Source: an uncultured Flavobacteriales bacterium
GTDB lineage: Bacteria > Bacteroidota > Bacteroidia > Flavobacteriales > Weeksellaceae
Reading direction: 5' to 3'
NCBI GenBank assembly: GCA_937973555.1
Contig: CALJKL010000062.1
Coordinates: forward strand, 39,142-103,141
Length of the DNA stretch: 64,000 bases
Program-made: the position numbers and the translations under genes
Part shown: positions 19,101-25,907 of the stretch, in pieces
Layout: each line of letters opens with the position of its first letter
Position numbering within the stretch: the stretch's first letter is position 1
Notes under the pieces: generated by a model
Databases searched by the model: none
What the model was told of the DNA's origin: nothing
Seen by the model: only the letters and a program-made list of their open reading frames with translations

Positions 19101-19414
19101 CTGTATTGCTGATTGATTTTATAGAAATCCGTCTGAACGAAGGAATCCCTATGAAACAGGCGATAATTGAAGCCGGAGCAGTAAGAACTACCCCAATTTT
19201 ATTGACAACCGGAGCGGTGGTTATTGGCGCGATTATTATCCTTTTCGATCCTATTTTCCAAGGGCTAGCCATTTCATTGGTTTTTGGTGCCATCGTTTCT
19301 ACATTGTTGACATTACTGGTAATTCCGTTGATTTATTATATGACCGAAAAAAATAAATGGGAAAAAATGCAGGCAGAGGAAAAAGTAGAATACGAAGATA
19401 TTGACAACGCTTAA
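16178..19414 (+). CDS. RND efflux transporter, inner-membrane pump
   Basis: A 1078-residue proton-driven pump of the HAE/AcrB-like RND superfamily. The duplicated layout is clear: a first helix near residues 13-33 (TILLMIALMIIGVYSSTL), a large periplasmic loop, a helix bundle containing GIVVDDSIIIAENMHRHF near 415 (the proton-relay aspartates), a cytoplasmic linker, a second periplasmic loop and a C-terminal bundle. The early motif PREEEPQI marks the subfamily. It follows its adaptor and TolC genes. Substrate is unknown. Two small genes follow within 40 bases each. Confidence 0.95.
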   Translation: MKEGFAGRIAEFFINSKLTILLMIALMIIGVYSSTLIPREEEPQIIVPMADVMVGYPGASPKEVESRVVKPLEKIISNIKGVEHVHAMAMNGQAMIIVQFYVGEDTERSYVKLYDELMKNKNIFPKGVYEPMVKTRSIDDVPMLGITLWSEKYDDYQLRQIGEELSSEIKKIKDVSLTRVIGGRNRQLKVVLDKDKMAELNVDALNVMQMIQANNGSSQSGHFDANDEQYLLTTGQFLSSAEDIENLVIGTSQNMPVYLKQVAKIEDGPESPKDYVSFGYGNAGENGKKFKSEYPAVTLSVSKVKGADAMKISEQIVEKVDELKKTLVPDDVHVEVTRNYGETASHKVSELLMHLGVAILAVTVLVMLAMGWRGGLVVFFSVPLTFALTLFSYYMLGYTLNRITLFALVFVVGIVVDDSIIIAENMHRHFHMKKLPFKQAAIFAINEVGNPTILATFTVIAAILPMAFVSGMMGPYMSPMPIGASIAMMLSLFVALTVTPYLGYHLLKVKDEEEHKEEQGMETGTIYKIYKKIEQPLLDNSKKRWTMMGITVVLLMISILAFFTKWVAVKMLPFDNKNEIQVVIDMPEGATLERTAAVSQDIAQYLKTVPEVVNYQSYVGSSAPITFNGLVRHYDLRGQSNTADIQVNLLHKEERDEQSHDVAKKIRPEIQKIAHKYNANVKVVEVPPGPPVLSTIVAEVYGPNYDEQIKVAKQVEDILNNTDDVVDVDWMIEAPQKEFKLVADKEKAMLNGVAPQQIVGNLTYLIGEHPVGNLYDEKSNDPVDIVMKLNDGDKASIQSITDLKVKGQMGNMVPVSDLVKVQREELQKTIYRKDQKRVVYVLADMAGGLESPAYAILGMEDKLKKMTLPKGYNINELYMNQPTSENDYTVKWDGEWQITLEVFRDLGAAFLVVIIIIYMLIVGWFQNFKTPIVMMVAIPLSLIGIVLGHWLLGAFFTATSFIGMIALAGVMVRNSVLLIDFIEIRLNEGIPMKQAIIEAGAVRTTPILLTTGAVVIGAIIILFDPIFQGLAISLVFGAIVSTLLTLLVIPLIYYMTEKNKWEKMQAEEKVEYEDIDNA

Positions 19415-19425
19415 ATAAAATATAT

Positions 19426-19728
19426 ATGAAACTTTTATTGATTACAGCCATCAGAGAATTTGAAAAAAATGTGAAAGATATTCTCAATCATTCCGGAGTA
19501 AAATCTTTTTCTTATCAATATGTGAAAGGCTACAAAAACGAGAGCGACGGCAGTACAGAAAACTGGTTCGGAGCTTCTCATGCAGAGATAGATTCCGTTC
19601 TTTTTACGGTATTTGTTGAGGCAAAATTTGTAGATGAAATCTATAGAAAAGCTGAAGTTTTCAACTCCAAACAGAAATCGCTTTCACACATTCATGTGGC
19701 TACTTTAGAATTGGAAAAATCTATTTAA
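19426..19728 (+). CDS. Small alpha/beta protein of the efflux operon (PII-like?)
   Basis: A 100-residue soluble protein that I do not recognise firmly. It starts with a beta strand (MKLLLITAI), has a helix at about 10-22, and ends with a strand HIHVATLELEKSI. This beta-alpha-beta pattern and the size resemble PII-like or DUF3240-type proteins encoded behind some metal-efflux RND pumps. It starts 11 bases after the pump stop codon, so it belongs to the operon. A regulatory or accessory role for the pump is inferred from position and fold pattern. Confidence 0.6.
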   Translation: MKLLLITAIREFEKNVKDILNHSGVKSFSYQYVKGYKNESDGSTENWFGASHAEIDSVLFTVFVEAKFVDEIYRKAEVFNSKQKSLSHIHVATLELEKSI

Positions 19729-19750
19729 ATACAAATTAAAATATAAAAAT

Positions 19751-19960
19751 ATGCAGACAAGAATAGTACATGCCATTGCAGGAACTCTTATCCTTACCAG
19801 CCTTTTATTGGGAATTTATGTTAGCCAAAACTGGTTTTGGTTAACGGGTTTTGTTGGCGCTAATATGCTTCAGCATTCCATTACCAATTGGTGTTTAATG
19901 TACAACATCCTCACTTGGTTGGGAGTGAAAAAAGATACCAGCAACAGCTGTTGCAGTTAA
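19751..19960 (+). CDS. DUF2892 (YgaP-like) membrane protein with Cys tail
   Basis: A 69-residue protein with two membrane helices (about 5-24 and 28-50) in the pattern of the DUF2892 family, the membrane half of rhodanese YgaP (FVGANMLQHSITNWCLMYNILTWLG). After the helices it carries the tail KKDTSNSCCS with two adjacent cysteines, in addition to the Cys in NWC. It starts 22 bases after the preceding small gene, and a terminator follows. A role in thiol, sulfur or soft-metal handling is possible but inferred. Confidence 0.78.
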   Translation: MQTRIVHAIAGTLILTSLLLGIYVSQNWFWLTGFVGANMLQHSITNWCLMYNILTWLGVKKDTSNSCCS

Positions 19961-19974
19961 AAACTAAATTTTTT

Positions 19975-20004
19975 AAGGCTTCACTTTTGTGGAGCCTTTT
20001 TTTT
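19975..20004 (+). terminator. Terminator of the efflux operon
   Basis: AAGGCTTCAC (19975-19984), loop TTTT, GTGGAGCCTT (19989-19998), then a run of T. All ten pairs form, one of them T-G. The T-run merges into the TATATTTG (20004-20011) -7 element upstream of the acetyltransferase gene. Confidence 0.88.
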
Positions 20005-20028
20005 ATATTTGAATTTAAATCCAAAGAA

Positions 20029-20550
20029 ATGAACTTCTCCATTCAGCCCATTCTCGAAAATGAAAAAATAAACTTGCTTCCGCTTCAAGAGGAAGATTTC
20101 GAAAGGCTTTATGCAGTGGCATCTGACCCATTGGTGTGGGAACAGCATCCCAATAAAAACCGCTATGAAAGAGAAGTTTTCCAAAACTTTTTTGAGGGAG
20201 CAATGCTTTCCCAAGGTGCTTTTTTAATTATGGATAAAGCCACCGATGAGGTGATGGGCAGTACCCGTTTTTATGATTATAATGAAAAAGACAATTCCAT
20301 ATTCATAGGCTATACTTTTTATGGAAGAAAATTTTGGGGAGGGAAGTTCAATCCACAAGTCAAAAAACTGATGCTGGAGTATATTTTTCAGTTTGTGGAT
20401 GTAGTGAAATTCCATGTAGGGGCAGAAAATTGGCGTTCTCGCAAAGCCATGGAAAAATTAGGAGCAACACTTATGGGGGAGATATCGGTAGCCTATCATG
20501 GAGAACCCAATCGACAAAATTTGGAATATCACATCATCAAAGAAAAATAA
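20029..20550 (+). CDS. GNAT-family N-acetyltransferase (RimJ/RimL-like)
   Basis: A 173-residue acetyltransferase with the GNAT core: the N-terminal strand and helix LLPLQEEDFERLYAVASDP, the central strands VMGSTRFYDYNEKDNSIFIGYTFYG, and the C-terminal NWRSRKAMEKLGATLMGE, which is the acetyl-CoA-side helix typical of RimJ/RimL-type enzymes. The start at 20029 is preferred over an upstream in-frame ATG at 19888 because the latter runs through the terminator and the end of the DUF2892 gene, and because a -7 element lies at 20004-20011. The substrate is unknown. Confidence 0.85.
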   Translation: MNFSIQPILENEKINLLPLQEEDFERLYAVASDPLVWEQHPNKNRYEREVFQNFFEGAMLSQGAFLIMDKATDEVMGSTRFYDYNEKDNSIFIGYTFYGRKFWGGKFNPQVKKLMLEYIFQFVDVVKFHVGAENWRSRKAMEKLGATLMGEISVAYHGEPNRQNLEYHIIKEK

Positions 20551-20620
20551 TAGGATCTGTTCTTGTAAACAAAACGAATAGTATTAGAAATGTCACCCTG
20601 ACCTATCGAAGGGTCTTTAA

Positions 20621-20655
20621 ATCTAATTTCTAATATCTAATATCTAATATCTAAC
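20621..20655. repeat. TCTAATA tandem repeat
   Basis: About four to five imperfect tandem copies of the 7-mer TCTAATA downstream of the acetyltransferase gene. The surrounding stretch 20551-20657 holds no gene that I can see. Confidence 0.8.
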
Positions 20656-20657
20656 CT

Positions 20658-20810
20658 CTAGAAACAGCCTTTCAAGGCGTTGGCGCCCCAGATGATGGCA
20701 ATTAACGAAATGGTGCCTTTCACCGAGAAAAATAAAATCCCAATCCATCCATATTTTTTAAGGATAGATTTCCATTTTGGCAATTCTTTATTTTCTCGGG
20801 GATTTTCCAT
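20658..20810 (-). CDS. 50-residue membrane protein, hypothetical
   Basis: A short minus-strand frame with ATG at 20810 and TAG at 20658. It encodes a charged N-terminus (MENPRENKELPKWKSILKKY) followed by one hydrophobic stretch of about 25 residues (GWIGILFFSVKGTISLIAII) and the end WGANALKGCF. The amphipathic-then-hydrophobic layout, full use of the space and absence of rare codons make it look real. It is an inner-membrane single-span or re-entrant peptide with no known function. It is divergent from the lysine-catabolism genes. Nothing else is apparent in 20811-21030. Confidence 0.6.
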   Translation of the reverse strand: MENPRENKELPKWKSILKKYGWIGILFFSVKGTISLIAIIWGANALKGCF

Positions 20811-21030
20811 TCCAATTTTTTTTCAAAAATAATTAAAATTTCAAGAAACGCTATTGTTTTTTGAAGATGAAATTGATGGTTGCGAAATTCAATTTTGGGT
20901 AAAAAATTTGATTTGAATATCTTTTAAAGATAATTTATAAAAAACGATGTTAAATCTTACGTTTAATCCCTTCAAAATTGCCTTTTACAAGTTATAATCT
21001 TTATATTTACTGAAATTCAAATTCAAGAAA

Positions 21031-22584
21031 ATGTCCAAAAAAAATAAAGATTTCGGAATTGAAAAATCCCTGAAAAAGTTAGGAATAAAATCAGAAAACA
21101 AAGGCGCTTCCACCGGCAATAAGTGGTTTGCTACTGGAAAAAAGATAGAATCTTATTCGCCTACAGACGGTAAACTGATTGCTATGGTAACGGCTTCTTC
21201 CCCTAAGGATTATGAAAAAGTAATAGAAAAAGCACAAAGCGCCTTCAAGGAATTTCGTTTGATGCCCGCTCCAAAGCGCGGTGAAATTGTAAGACAGTTT
21301 GGCGAAAAATTAAGACATTATAAAGAAGACTTGGGCAAGTTGGTTTCTTACGAAATGGGAAAATCTCTGCAGGAAGGATTGGGAGAAGTTCAGGAAATGA
21401 TAGACATCTGCGATTTTGCGGTGGGCTTGTCTCGTCAATTGCATGGCTTTACCATGCATTCCGAAAGACCTGGGCATAGAATGTATGAGCAGTACCATCC
21501 TTTGGGGATTGTAGGGATTATTTCAGCCTTTAATTTTCCGGTGGCGGTATGGAGTTGGAATACGGCTTTGGCTTGGATTTGTGGCGATGTATGTGTTTGG
21601 AAACCTTCGGAAAAGACTCCTTTGTGTGGGATTGCCTGCCAAAATATCATGGCAGAAGTTTTAAAAGAAAATAATTTACCGGAAGGAATTTCTTGTCTAG
21701 TGATAGGAGATGCCGAAATAGGAGATGTTATGGCAAAAGATACGCGCGTTCCACTAGTATCTGCTACAGGTTCTACCCGCATGGGAAAAATTGTGGCGCA
21801 GAATGTAGCCGCTAGATTAGGGAAATCCCTTCTAGAATTGGGAGGCAATAATGCCATTATTGTAACTCCAGATGCAGATATTAAAATGACGGTAATTGGG
21901 GCAGCCTTTGGTGCGGTAGGTACAGCAGGCCAGCGATGTACTTCTACCCGAAGACTCATCATACATGAAAGTATTTATGATACGGTGAAAGACGCCATGG
22001 TATCTGCTTATGGCCAATTGAAAATAGGCAACCCTTTGGATGCTGAAAACCATATGGGGCCATTGATTGACAAAGACGCGGTGAAGATGTATGAGGCTGC
22101 CTTAGAAAAAGTAAAAGAAGAGGGCGGAAATGTCATTATAGAAGGGGGTGTTTTAAAAGGAAAAGGCTATGAGAGCGGTTGCTATGTAAAACCTGCCATT
22201 GTAGAAGCCGAAAACCATTATGAAATCGTTCAGCATGAAACCTTTGCACCAATTTTATATTTGATGAAATATTCAGGGGATATTGAAAATGCCATTGAAC
22301 TTCAAAATGGAGTAGTACAAGGATTGTCTTCAGCGGTAATGACCAATAACCTTCGCGAAGCAGAAAAATTCTTGTCTCATGCCGGTTCAGATTGTGGTAT
22401 TGCCAACGTTAATATTGGAACTTCTGGAGCAGAAATAGGCGGCGCTTTTGGAGGGGAAAAAGATACCGGAGGAGGTAGAGAATCTGGTTCTGATGCCTGG
22501 AAAGTTTATATGCGAAGACAAACCAACACCATCAATTATACTACCCAGTTGCCTTTGGCGCAAGGGATAAAATTCGATTTATAA
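21031..22584 (+). CDS. Aldehyde dehydrogenase, antiquitin type (P6C/aminoadipate semialdehyde dehydrogenase)
   Basis: A 517-residue NAD(P)-dependent aldehyde dehydrogenase of the ALDH7 (antiquitin) group. It oxidises 2-aminoadipate 6-semialdehyde (in equilibrium with piperideine-6-carboxylate) to 2-aminoadipate. Visible elements are the Asn loop AFNFPVAVWSWN, the glutamate in LLELGGNNAIIV, catalytic Cys303 in GTAGQRCTSTRR and the C-terminal FGGEKDTGGGRESGSDAWK. The substrate assignment rests on the antiquitin-like sequence and on lysine 6-aminotransferase being the next gene, 32 bases downstream. The two steps convert lysine to 2-aminoadipate. Confidence 0.9.
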   Translation: MSKKNKDFGIEKSLKKLGIKSENKGASTGNKWFATGKKIESYSPTDGKLIAMVTASSPKDYEKVIEKAQSAFKEFRLMPAPKRGEIVRQFGEKLRHYKEDLGKLVSYEMGKSLQEGLGEVQEMIDICDFAVGLSRQLHGFTMHSERPGHRMYEQYHPLGIVGIISAFNFPVAVWSWNTALAWICGDVCVWKPSEKTPLCGIACQNIMAEVLKENNLPEGISCLVIGDAEIGDVMAKDTRVPLVSATGSTRMGKIVAQNVAARLGKSLLELGGNNAIIVTPDADIKMTVIGAAFGAVGTAGQRCTSTRRLIIHESIYDTVKDAMVSAYGQLKIGNPLDAENHMGPLIDKDAVKMYEAALEKVKEEGGNVIIEGGVLKGKGYESGCYVKPAIVEAENHYEIVQHETFAPILYLMKYSGDIENAIELQNGVVQGLSSAVMTNNLREAEKFLSHAGSDCGIANVNIGTSGAEIGGAFGGEKDTGGGRESGSDAWKVYMRRQTNTINYTTQLPLAQGIKFDL

Positions 22585-22616
22585 TTTCGAAAACACAACA
22601 CCAAAAACACATCAAT

Positions 22617-23954
22617 ATGAATGAAATATTAGATTCTGGATTTCAACCCCATGAAAACCATGTAAAGCAAAGCCTCGGAAAATACATGTTGGCCGATGGT
22701 TTTGATTTTGTGATGGATTACGAAAAGTCTCATGGCTCTTGGATTTATGACCGGATTTCGGATACCGAATATCTGGACATGTTTTCCATGTTTGGTTCGG
22801 CGTCTGTGGGGTATAATCATCCTTACATCCTAGAAAAGGCAGAATGGCTTGGGAAAAGGGCTATTTATAAGCCTACTTTGTCTGATGTTTATTTGCAGGA
22901 ATATGCAGATTTTTTAGAAACTTTTGGCAGAGTTGCTATTCCTAAAGAACTGCAATACTGCTTTTTTGTGGAAGGAGGAGCCTTGGCGGTAGAAAACGCT
23001 TTGAAGACTGCCTTTGACTGGAAAACCAGAAAAAACTGGCAAAAAGACAGCAAAACAGAGGGCTCTGTGGCCATCCATTTTAAGCAGGCTTTTCATGGTA
23101 GAAGTGGTTATACATTAAGCCTTACCAATACATCTGACCCTAGAAAATATCAATATTTTCCAATGTTTGACTGGCCTAGAATCATCAATCCCAAATTGTA
23201 TTTTCCCATTACGGAAGATAACCTTGCTGAAACGATTAAAAATGAACAATTGGCTCTTTTAGAGATAGAACAGGCAATTGTAGAAAATCCAGATAAAGTG
23301 GCGTGTATCATCATAGAAGTAATACAAGCAGAAGGGGGCGACAACCATTTTAGGAATGAGTTTTTGGTGGAACTCAGAAGAATCTGTGATGAAAATGATA
23401 TCCTTTTGATTTTTGATGAAGTACAGACAGGCATTGGTCTTACCGGAAAAATGTGGGCCTATCAAAATTTTGATGTGGTGCCGGATGTGATTTCTTTTGG
23501 CAAAAAAACACAGGTTTGTGGCATATTGGCCAATAAAGAAAAACTAGACCAAGTGGAGCATCATGTGTTTGCAGAAAGTTCTAGAATCAATTCTACTTTC
23601 GGGGGCAATTTTATCGATATGCTTCGTTTTCAATTGGTTTTAGAAATTATAGAAAAAGAAAACTTGGTAGCGCATGCCAAAGAAATGGGCGCTTTTTTAT
23701 TGAAAGGTTTACAGAACTTGCAAGAAAAATATCCCCATCTTATTTACAATGTGAGAGGCAGGGGGTTGATGTGTGCTTTTGACTTGCCCAATCCAGAAAC
23801 TCGAAAAGATTTTCAACACAGGTTGTATGAAGAGAAGGTGATTATCTTAATCTGTGGCGAAAAATCCTTGCGTTTTCGTCCGCATCTTAATGTTACCCAA
23901 GAAGATTTGCAAATTGCTTTAGATAAAATAGATAAAATTTCTAAAGTCTACTAA
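22617..23954 (+). CDS. lat: L-lysine 6-transaminase
   Basis: A class III PLP-dependent aminotransferase of 445 residues that transfers the epsilon-amino group of lysine to 2-oxoglutarate, giving the semialdehyde used by the preceding dehydrogenase. Class III signs include the strand LLIFDEVQTGIGLTGKMWAYQ (PLP-binding Asp/Glu region) and the PLP lysine in VISFGKKTQVCG. The N-terminal phrase DFVMDYEKSHGSWIYD matches the lysine 6-aminotransferase branch rather than ornithine or acetylornithine enzymes. It is followed by a terminator. Confidence 0.92.
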   Translation: MNEILDSGFQPHENHVKQSLGKYMLADGFDFVMDYEKSHGSWIYDRISDTEYLDMFSMFGSASVGYNHPYILEKAEWLGKRAIYKPTLSDVYLQEYADFLETFGRVAIPKELQYCFFVEGGALAVENALKTAFDWKTRKNWQKDSKTEGSVAIHFKQAFHGRSGYTLSLTNTSDPRKYQYFPMFDWPRIINPKLYFPITEDNLAETIKNEQLALLEIEQAIVENPDKVACIIIEVIQAEGGDNHFRNEFLVELRRICDENDILLIFDEVQTGIGLTGKMWAYQNFDVVPDVISFGKKTQVCGILANKEKLDQVEHHVFAESSRINSTFGGNFIDMLRFQLVLEIIEKENLVAHAKEMGAFLLKGLQNLQEKYPHLIYNVRGRGLMCAFDLPNPETRKDFQHRLYEEKVIILICGEKSLRFRPHLNVTQEDLQIALDKIDKISKVY

Positions 23955-23977
23955 AAAAGCAATCTAAACTTACAAAT

Positions 23978-24007
23978 AGTGAAATCATAAAGATTTCGCT
24001 TTTTTTG
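23978..24007 (+). terminator. Terminator of the lysine-degradation pair
   Basis: AGTGAAATC (23978-23986), loop ATAAA, GATTTCGCT (23992-24000), then seven T. Nine pairs form, one of them T-G. Confidence 0.85.
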
Positions 24008-24064
24008 TCAAAAATTTTGTGGATTGTAGAAATCTTAATACTTTTACACCACTAAAATCAAGTT

Positions 24065-24295
24065 ATGGGAGCCAAATTACCAAGAGTTTCAGTATTTGTG
24101 GCAGATGAAATGGTTCAGATACAGATTGTTAAGAGAAAACTAGAAGAAGCAGGCATTGCTTGCACTGTTAGCAACAAGTATATGAACAGTCTTCTTTCTA
24201 CCCCTACAGCAACTGCCTTGAAATTAGAAGTCAATATTAATGACGAACAAAAAGCATTTCAGATTATAGATCAATATTTGTCTGAAAAACCATAA
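24065..24295 (+). CDS. DUF2007-type small protein
   Basis: A 76-residue soluble protein with the pattern of the DUF2007 (putative signal-transducing) family: strand PRVSVFVADE, helix VQIQIVKRKLEEAGIACTV, a short middle loop and a final helix EQKAFQIIDQYLSEKP. It starts about 110 bases after the lysine genes and ends just two bases before a tRNA gene, so both may share a transcript. Function is unknown. Confidence 0.75.
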   Translation: MGAKLPRVSVFVADEMVQIQIVKRKLEEAGIACTVSNKYMNSLLSTPTATALKLEVNINDEQKAFQIIDQYLSEKP

Positions 24296-24297
24296 AC

Positions 24298-24371
24298 GGG
24301 GGATTAGCTCATCTGGCTAGAGCGTTAGACTGGCAGTCTAAAGGTGGTCGGTTCGATCCCGATATCCTCCA
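24298..24371 (+). tRNA. tRNA-Ala (anticodon GGC)
   Basis: A 74-nt cloverleaf. The acceptor arm GGGGGAT pairs with ATCCTCC and includes the G3:U70 wobble pair that defines alanine tRNAs. The D arm, the anticodon stem TTAGA/TCTAA with loop CTGGCAG (anticodon GGC, reading GCC) and the T arm with GTTCGATCC are present. The discriminator base is A, and the CCA end is not encoded. Confidence 0.96.
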
Positions 24372-24372
24372 C

Positions 24373-24403
24373 AAAAGTGTTTCCTTTAGGGAGCACTTTT
24401 TTT
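24373..24403 (+). terminator. Terminator after tRNA-Ala
   Basis: AAAAGTG (24373-24379) pairs with CACTTTT (24394-24400), with inner TTTCC/GGGAG pairing, and a T-run follows to 24403. Confidence 0.8.
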
Positions 24404-24429
24404 ATTATCTTTGACCATCAAAGCCTTAT

Positions 24430-24945
24430 ATGAAGAAGATTCTTTTCCTTTTTATAGCAATTGTATTGGTTATTTCCTGTGGTTCCAGAAAAAATACTTC
24501 TGTCCATACCAAACCTTTTGTTTTCAGAAACTTGACCTCAAATTTTGAAGGCAAAAATTCTAAAACGGTAGAAGGTATTCTCAATGATGCCGAAGACTTT
24601 TTGGGCCTTCCATATCAATTGGGCGGTACCACCAAAGCAGGGGTAGATTGCAGTGGATTGGTGGTGATCGCTTATGGTCAAAGTAAAGTTAAACTTCCTC
24701 GCCGTTCTCAAGACCAGGCGTTACAAGGTAGAAAAATAGATATTTCGGAAACTAGACCCGGAGATTTGGTTTTCTTTGACACGGTAGGTCAAGGAACAGT
24801 TACCCATGTAGGCATTGTAAAAGCCATAAAATACAAAGGAGAAATTACCTTTATCCATGCGTCTACTTCTAAAGGGGTAATGATTTCTTCTCTCAATGAA
24901 AGTTATTGGAACAAAGCATTCCTTTTCGTGAGGAGAGTTCTTTAA
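24430..24945 (+). CDS. NlpC/P60 (C40) cell-wall hydrolase lipoprotein
   Basis: A 171-residue lipoprotein. The signal peptide ends at VISC, giving a lipid-bearing Cys. The NlpC/P60 papain-like domain (about 50-171) has nucleophile Cys74 in VDCSGLVV, the catalytic His in THVGIV and the third polar residue His in FIHAST. It cleaves peptidoglycan stem peptides (typically D-Glu-diaminopimelate bonds) from the cell envelope. A -7 element TATCTTTG lies at 24406-24413. The Spr/YdhO-like single-domain layout is normal. Confidence 0.92.
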   Translation: MKKILFLFIAIVLVISCGSRKNTSVHTKPFVFRNLTSNFEGKNSKTVEGILNDAEDFLGLPYQLGGTTKAGVDCSGLVVIAYGQSKVKLPRRSQDQALQGRKIDISETRPGDLVFFDTVGQGTVTHVGIVKAIKYKGEITFIHASTSKGVMISSLNESYWNKAFLFVRRVL

Positions 24946-24962
24946 ATTTCATATTTTTGCAA

Positions 24963-25015
24963 AGTCAATTTTTAATTTTTTGACTTTTAACTTATAACTT
25001 ATAATTTATAACTTT
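24963..25015. repeat. Short-word AT-rich repeat upstream of dapD
   Basis: An inverted pair AAAGTCAA/TTGACTTT is followed by reiterated words of the type TTATAACTTATAATTTATAACTT running up to the dapD start. A -7-like TATTTTTG sits immediately upstream at 24952-24959, so the repeat would be the 5' untranslated region of dapD. Confidence 0.6.
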
Positions 25016-25020
25016 AAGAT

Positions 25021-25833
25021 ATGTCTTTACAACAAACTATTGAAAACATTTGGGATAACAGAGAATTATTACAAAATGCAGATGCACAAGCTTCTATTAG
25101 AGAAGTGATTCAGCTACTAGATAAAGGAGAATTGCGTGTGGCAGAACATACAGAAAATGGCTGGCAGGTAAATGAATGGGTGAAAAAAGCCGTGGTAATG
25201 TATTTCCCTATCCAAAAAATGGAAACCATAGAAGTAGGGCCATTTGAATTTCATGATAAAATTCCTTTGAAGAAAAACTATGCCGAAAAAGGCGTAAGAG
25301 TAGTTCCTCATGCTGTAGCAAGAGAAGGAGCCTATATTTCTCCGGGCGTTATTTTAATGCCTTCTTATGTAAACATTGGAGCTTATGTAGACAGCGGTAC
25401 TATGGTAGACACTTGGGCTACGGTAGGAAGTTGTGCGCAGATTGGTAAAAATGTACACTTAAGTGGAGGTGTAGGGATTGGTGGTGTATTAGAGCCATTG
25501 CAGGCCGCTCCGGTAATCATTGAAGACGATTGTTTTGTAGGATCAAGATGTATTGTAGTAGAGGGAGTTCATGTAGAAAAAGAGGCGGTATTGGGTGCCA
25601 ATGTAGTACTGACGGCTTCTACCAAAATTATTGATGTGACAGGTGACACCCCAGTTGAAATCAAAGGAAGAGTTCCTGCACGTTCAGTGGTGATTCCGGG
25701 AAGTTATACCAAGCAGTTTCCTGCAGGAGAATACCAAGTGCCATGTGCCTTGATTATTGGTAAACGTAAAGAGTCTACCGATAAAAAGACTTCTCTCAAT
25801 GATGCTTTAAGAGACAACAACGTAGCCGTTTAA
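25021..25833 (+). CDS. dapD: 2,3,4,5-tetrahydropyridine-2,6-dicarboxylate N-succinyltransferase
   Basis: A 270-residue cytoplasmic enzyme that succinylates tetrahydrodipicolinate in the succinylase branch of diaminopimelate/lysine synthesis. The N-terminal helical domain (about 1-95) is followed by a left-handed beta-helix of hexapeptide repeats (about 100-225), including the family phrase NIGAYVDSGTMVDTWATVGS and FVGSRCIVVEGV. Length is normal. It is isolated from other dap genes here. Its 3' side carries a strong inverted repeat. Confidence 0.96.
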   Translation: MSLQQTIENIWDNRELLQNADAQASIREVIQLLDKGELRVAEHTENGWQVNEWVKKAVVMYFPIQKMETIEVGPFEFHDKIPLKKNYAEKGVRVVPHAVAREGAYISPGVILMPSYVNIGAYVDSGTMVDTWATVGSCAQIGKNVHLSGGVGIGGVLEPLQAAPVIIEDDCFVGSRCIVVEGVHVEKEAVLGANVVLTASTKIIDVTGDTPVEIKGRVPARSVVIPGSYTKQFPAGEYQVPCALIIGKRKESTDKKTSLNDALRDNNVAV

Positions 25834-25841
25834 TAAAATAC

Positions 25842-25895
25842 AAAGTACGAGGTCAAAAGTAAAAATACAAAAACTTACTTTTAACTTCGTACTTT
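25842..25895. repeat. 21-bp inverted repeat between dapD and glycosyltransferase
   Basis: Arm 25842-25862 (AAAGTACGAGGTCAAAAGTA plus A) pairs with 25875-25895 at 19 of 21 positions across a 12-base loop. There is no T-run, so it does not look like a standard terminator. The arms use the same AAGTAC/TTAACTT words as the gap at 44195-44251. Confidence 0.8.
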
Positions 25896-25907
25896 TAACT
25901 TAAACAG

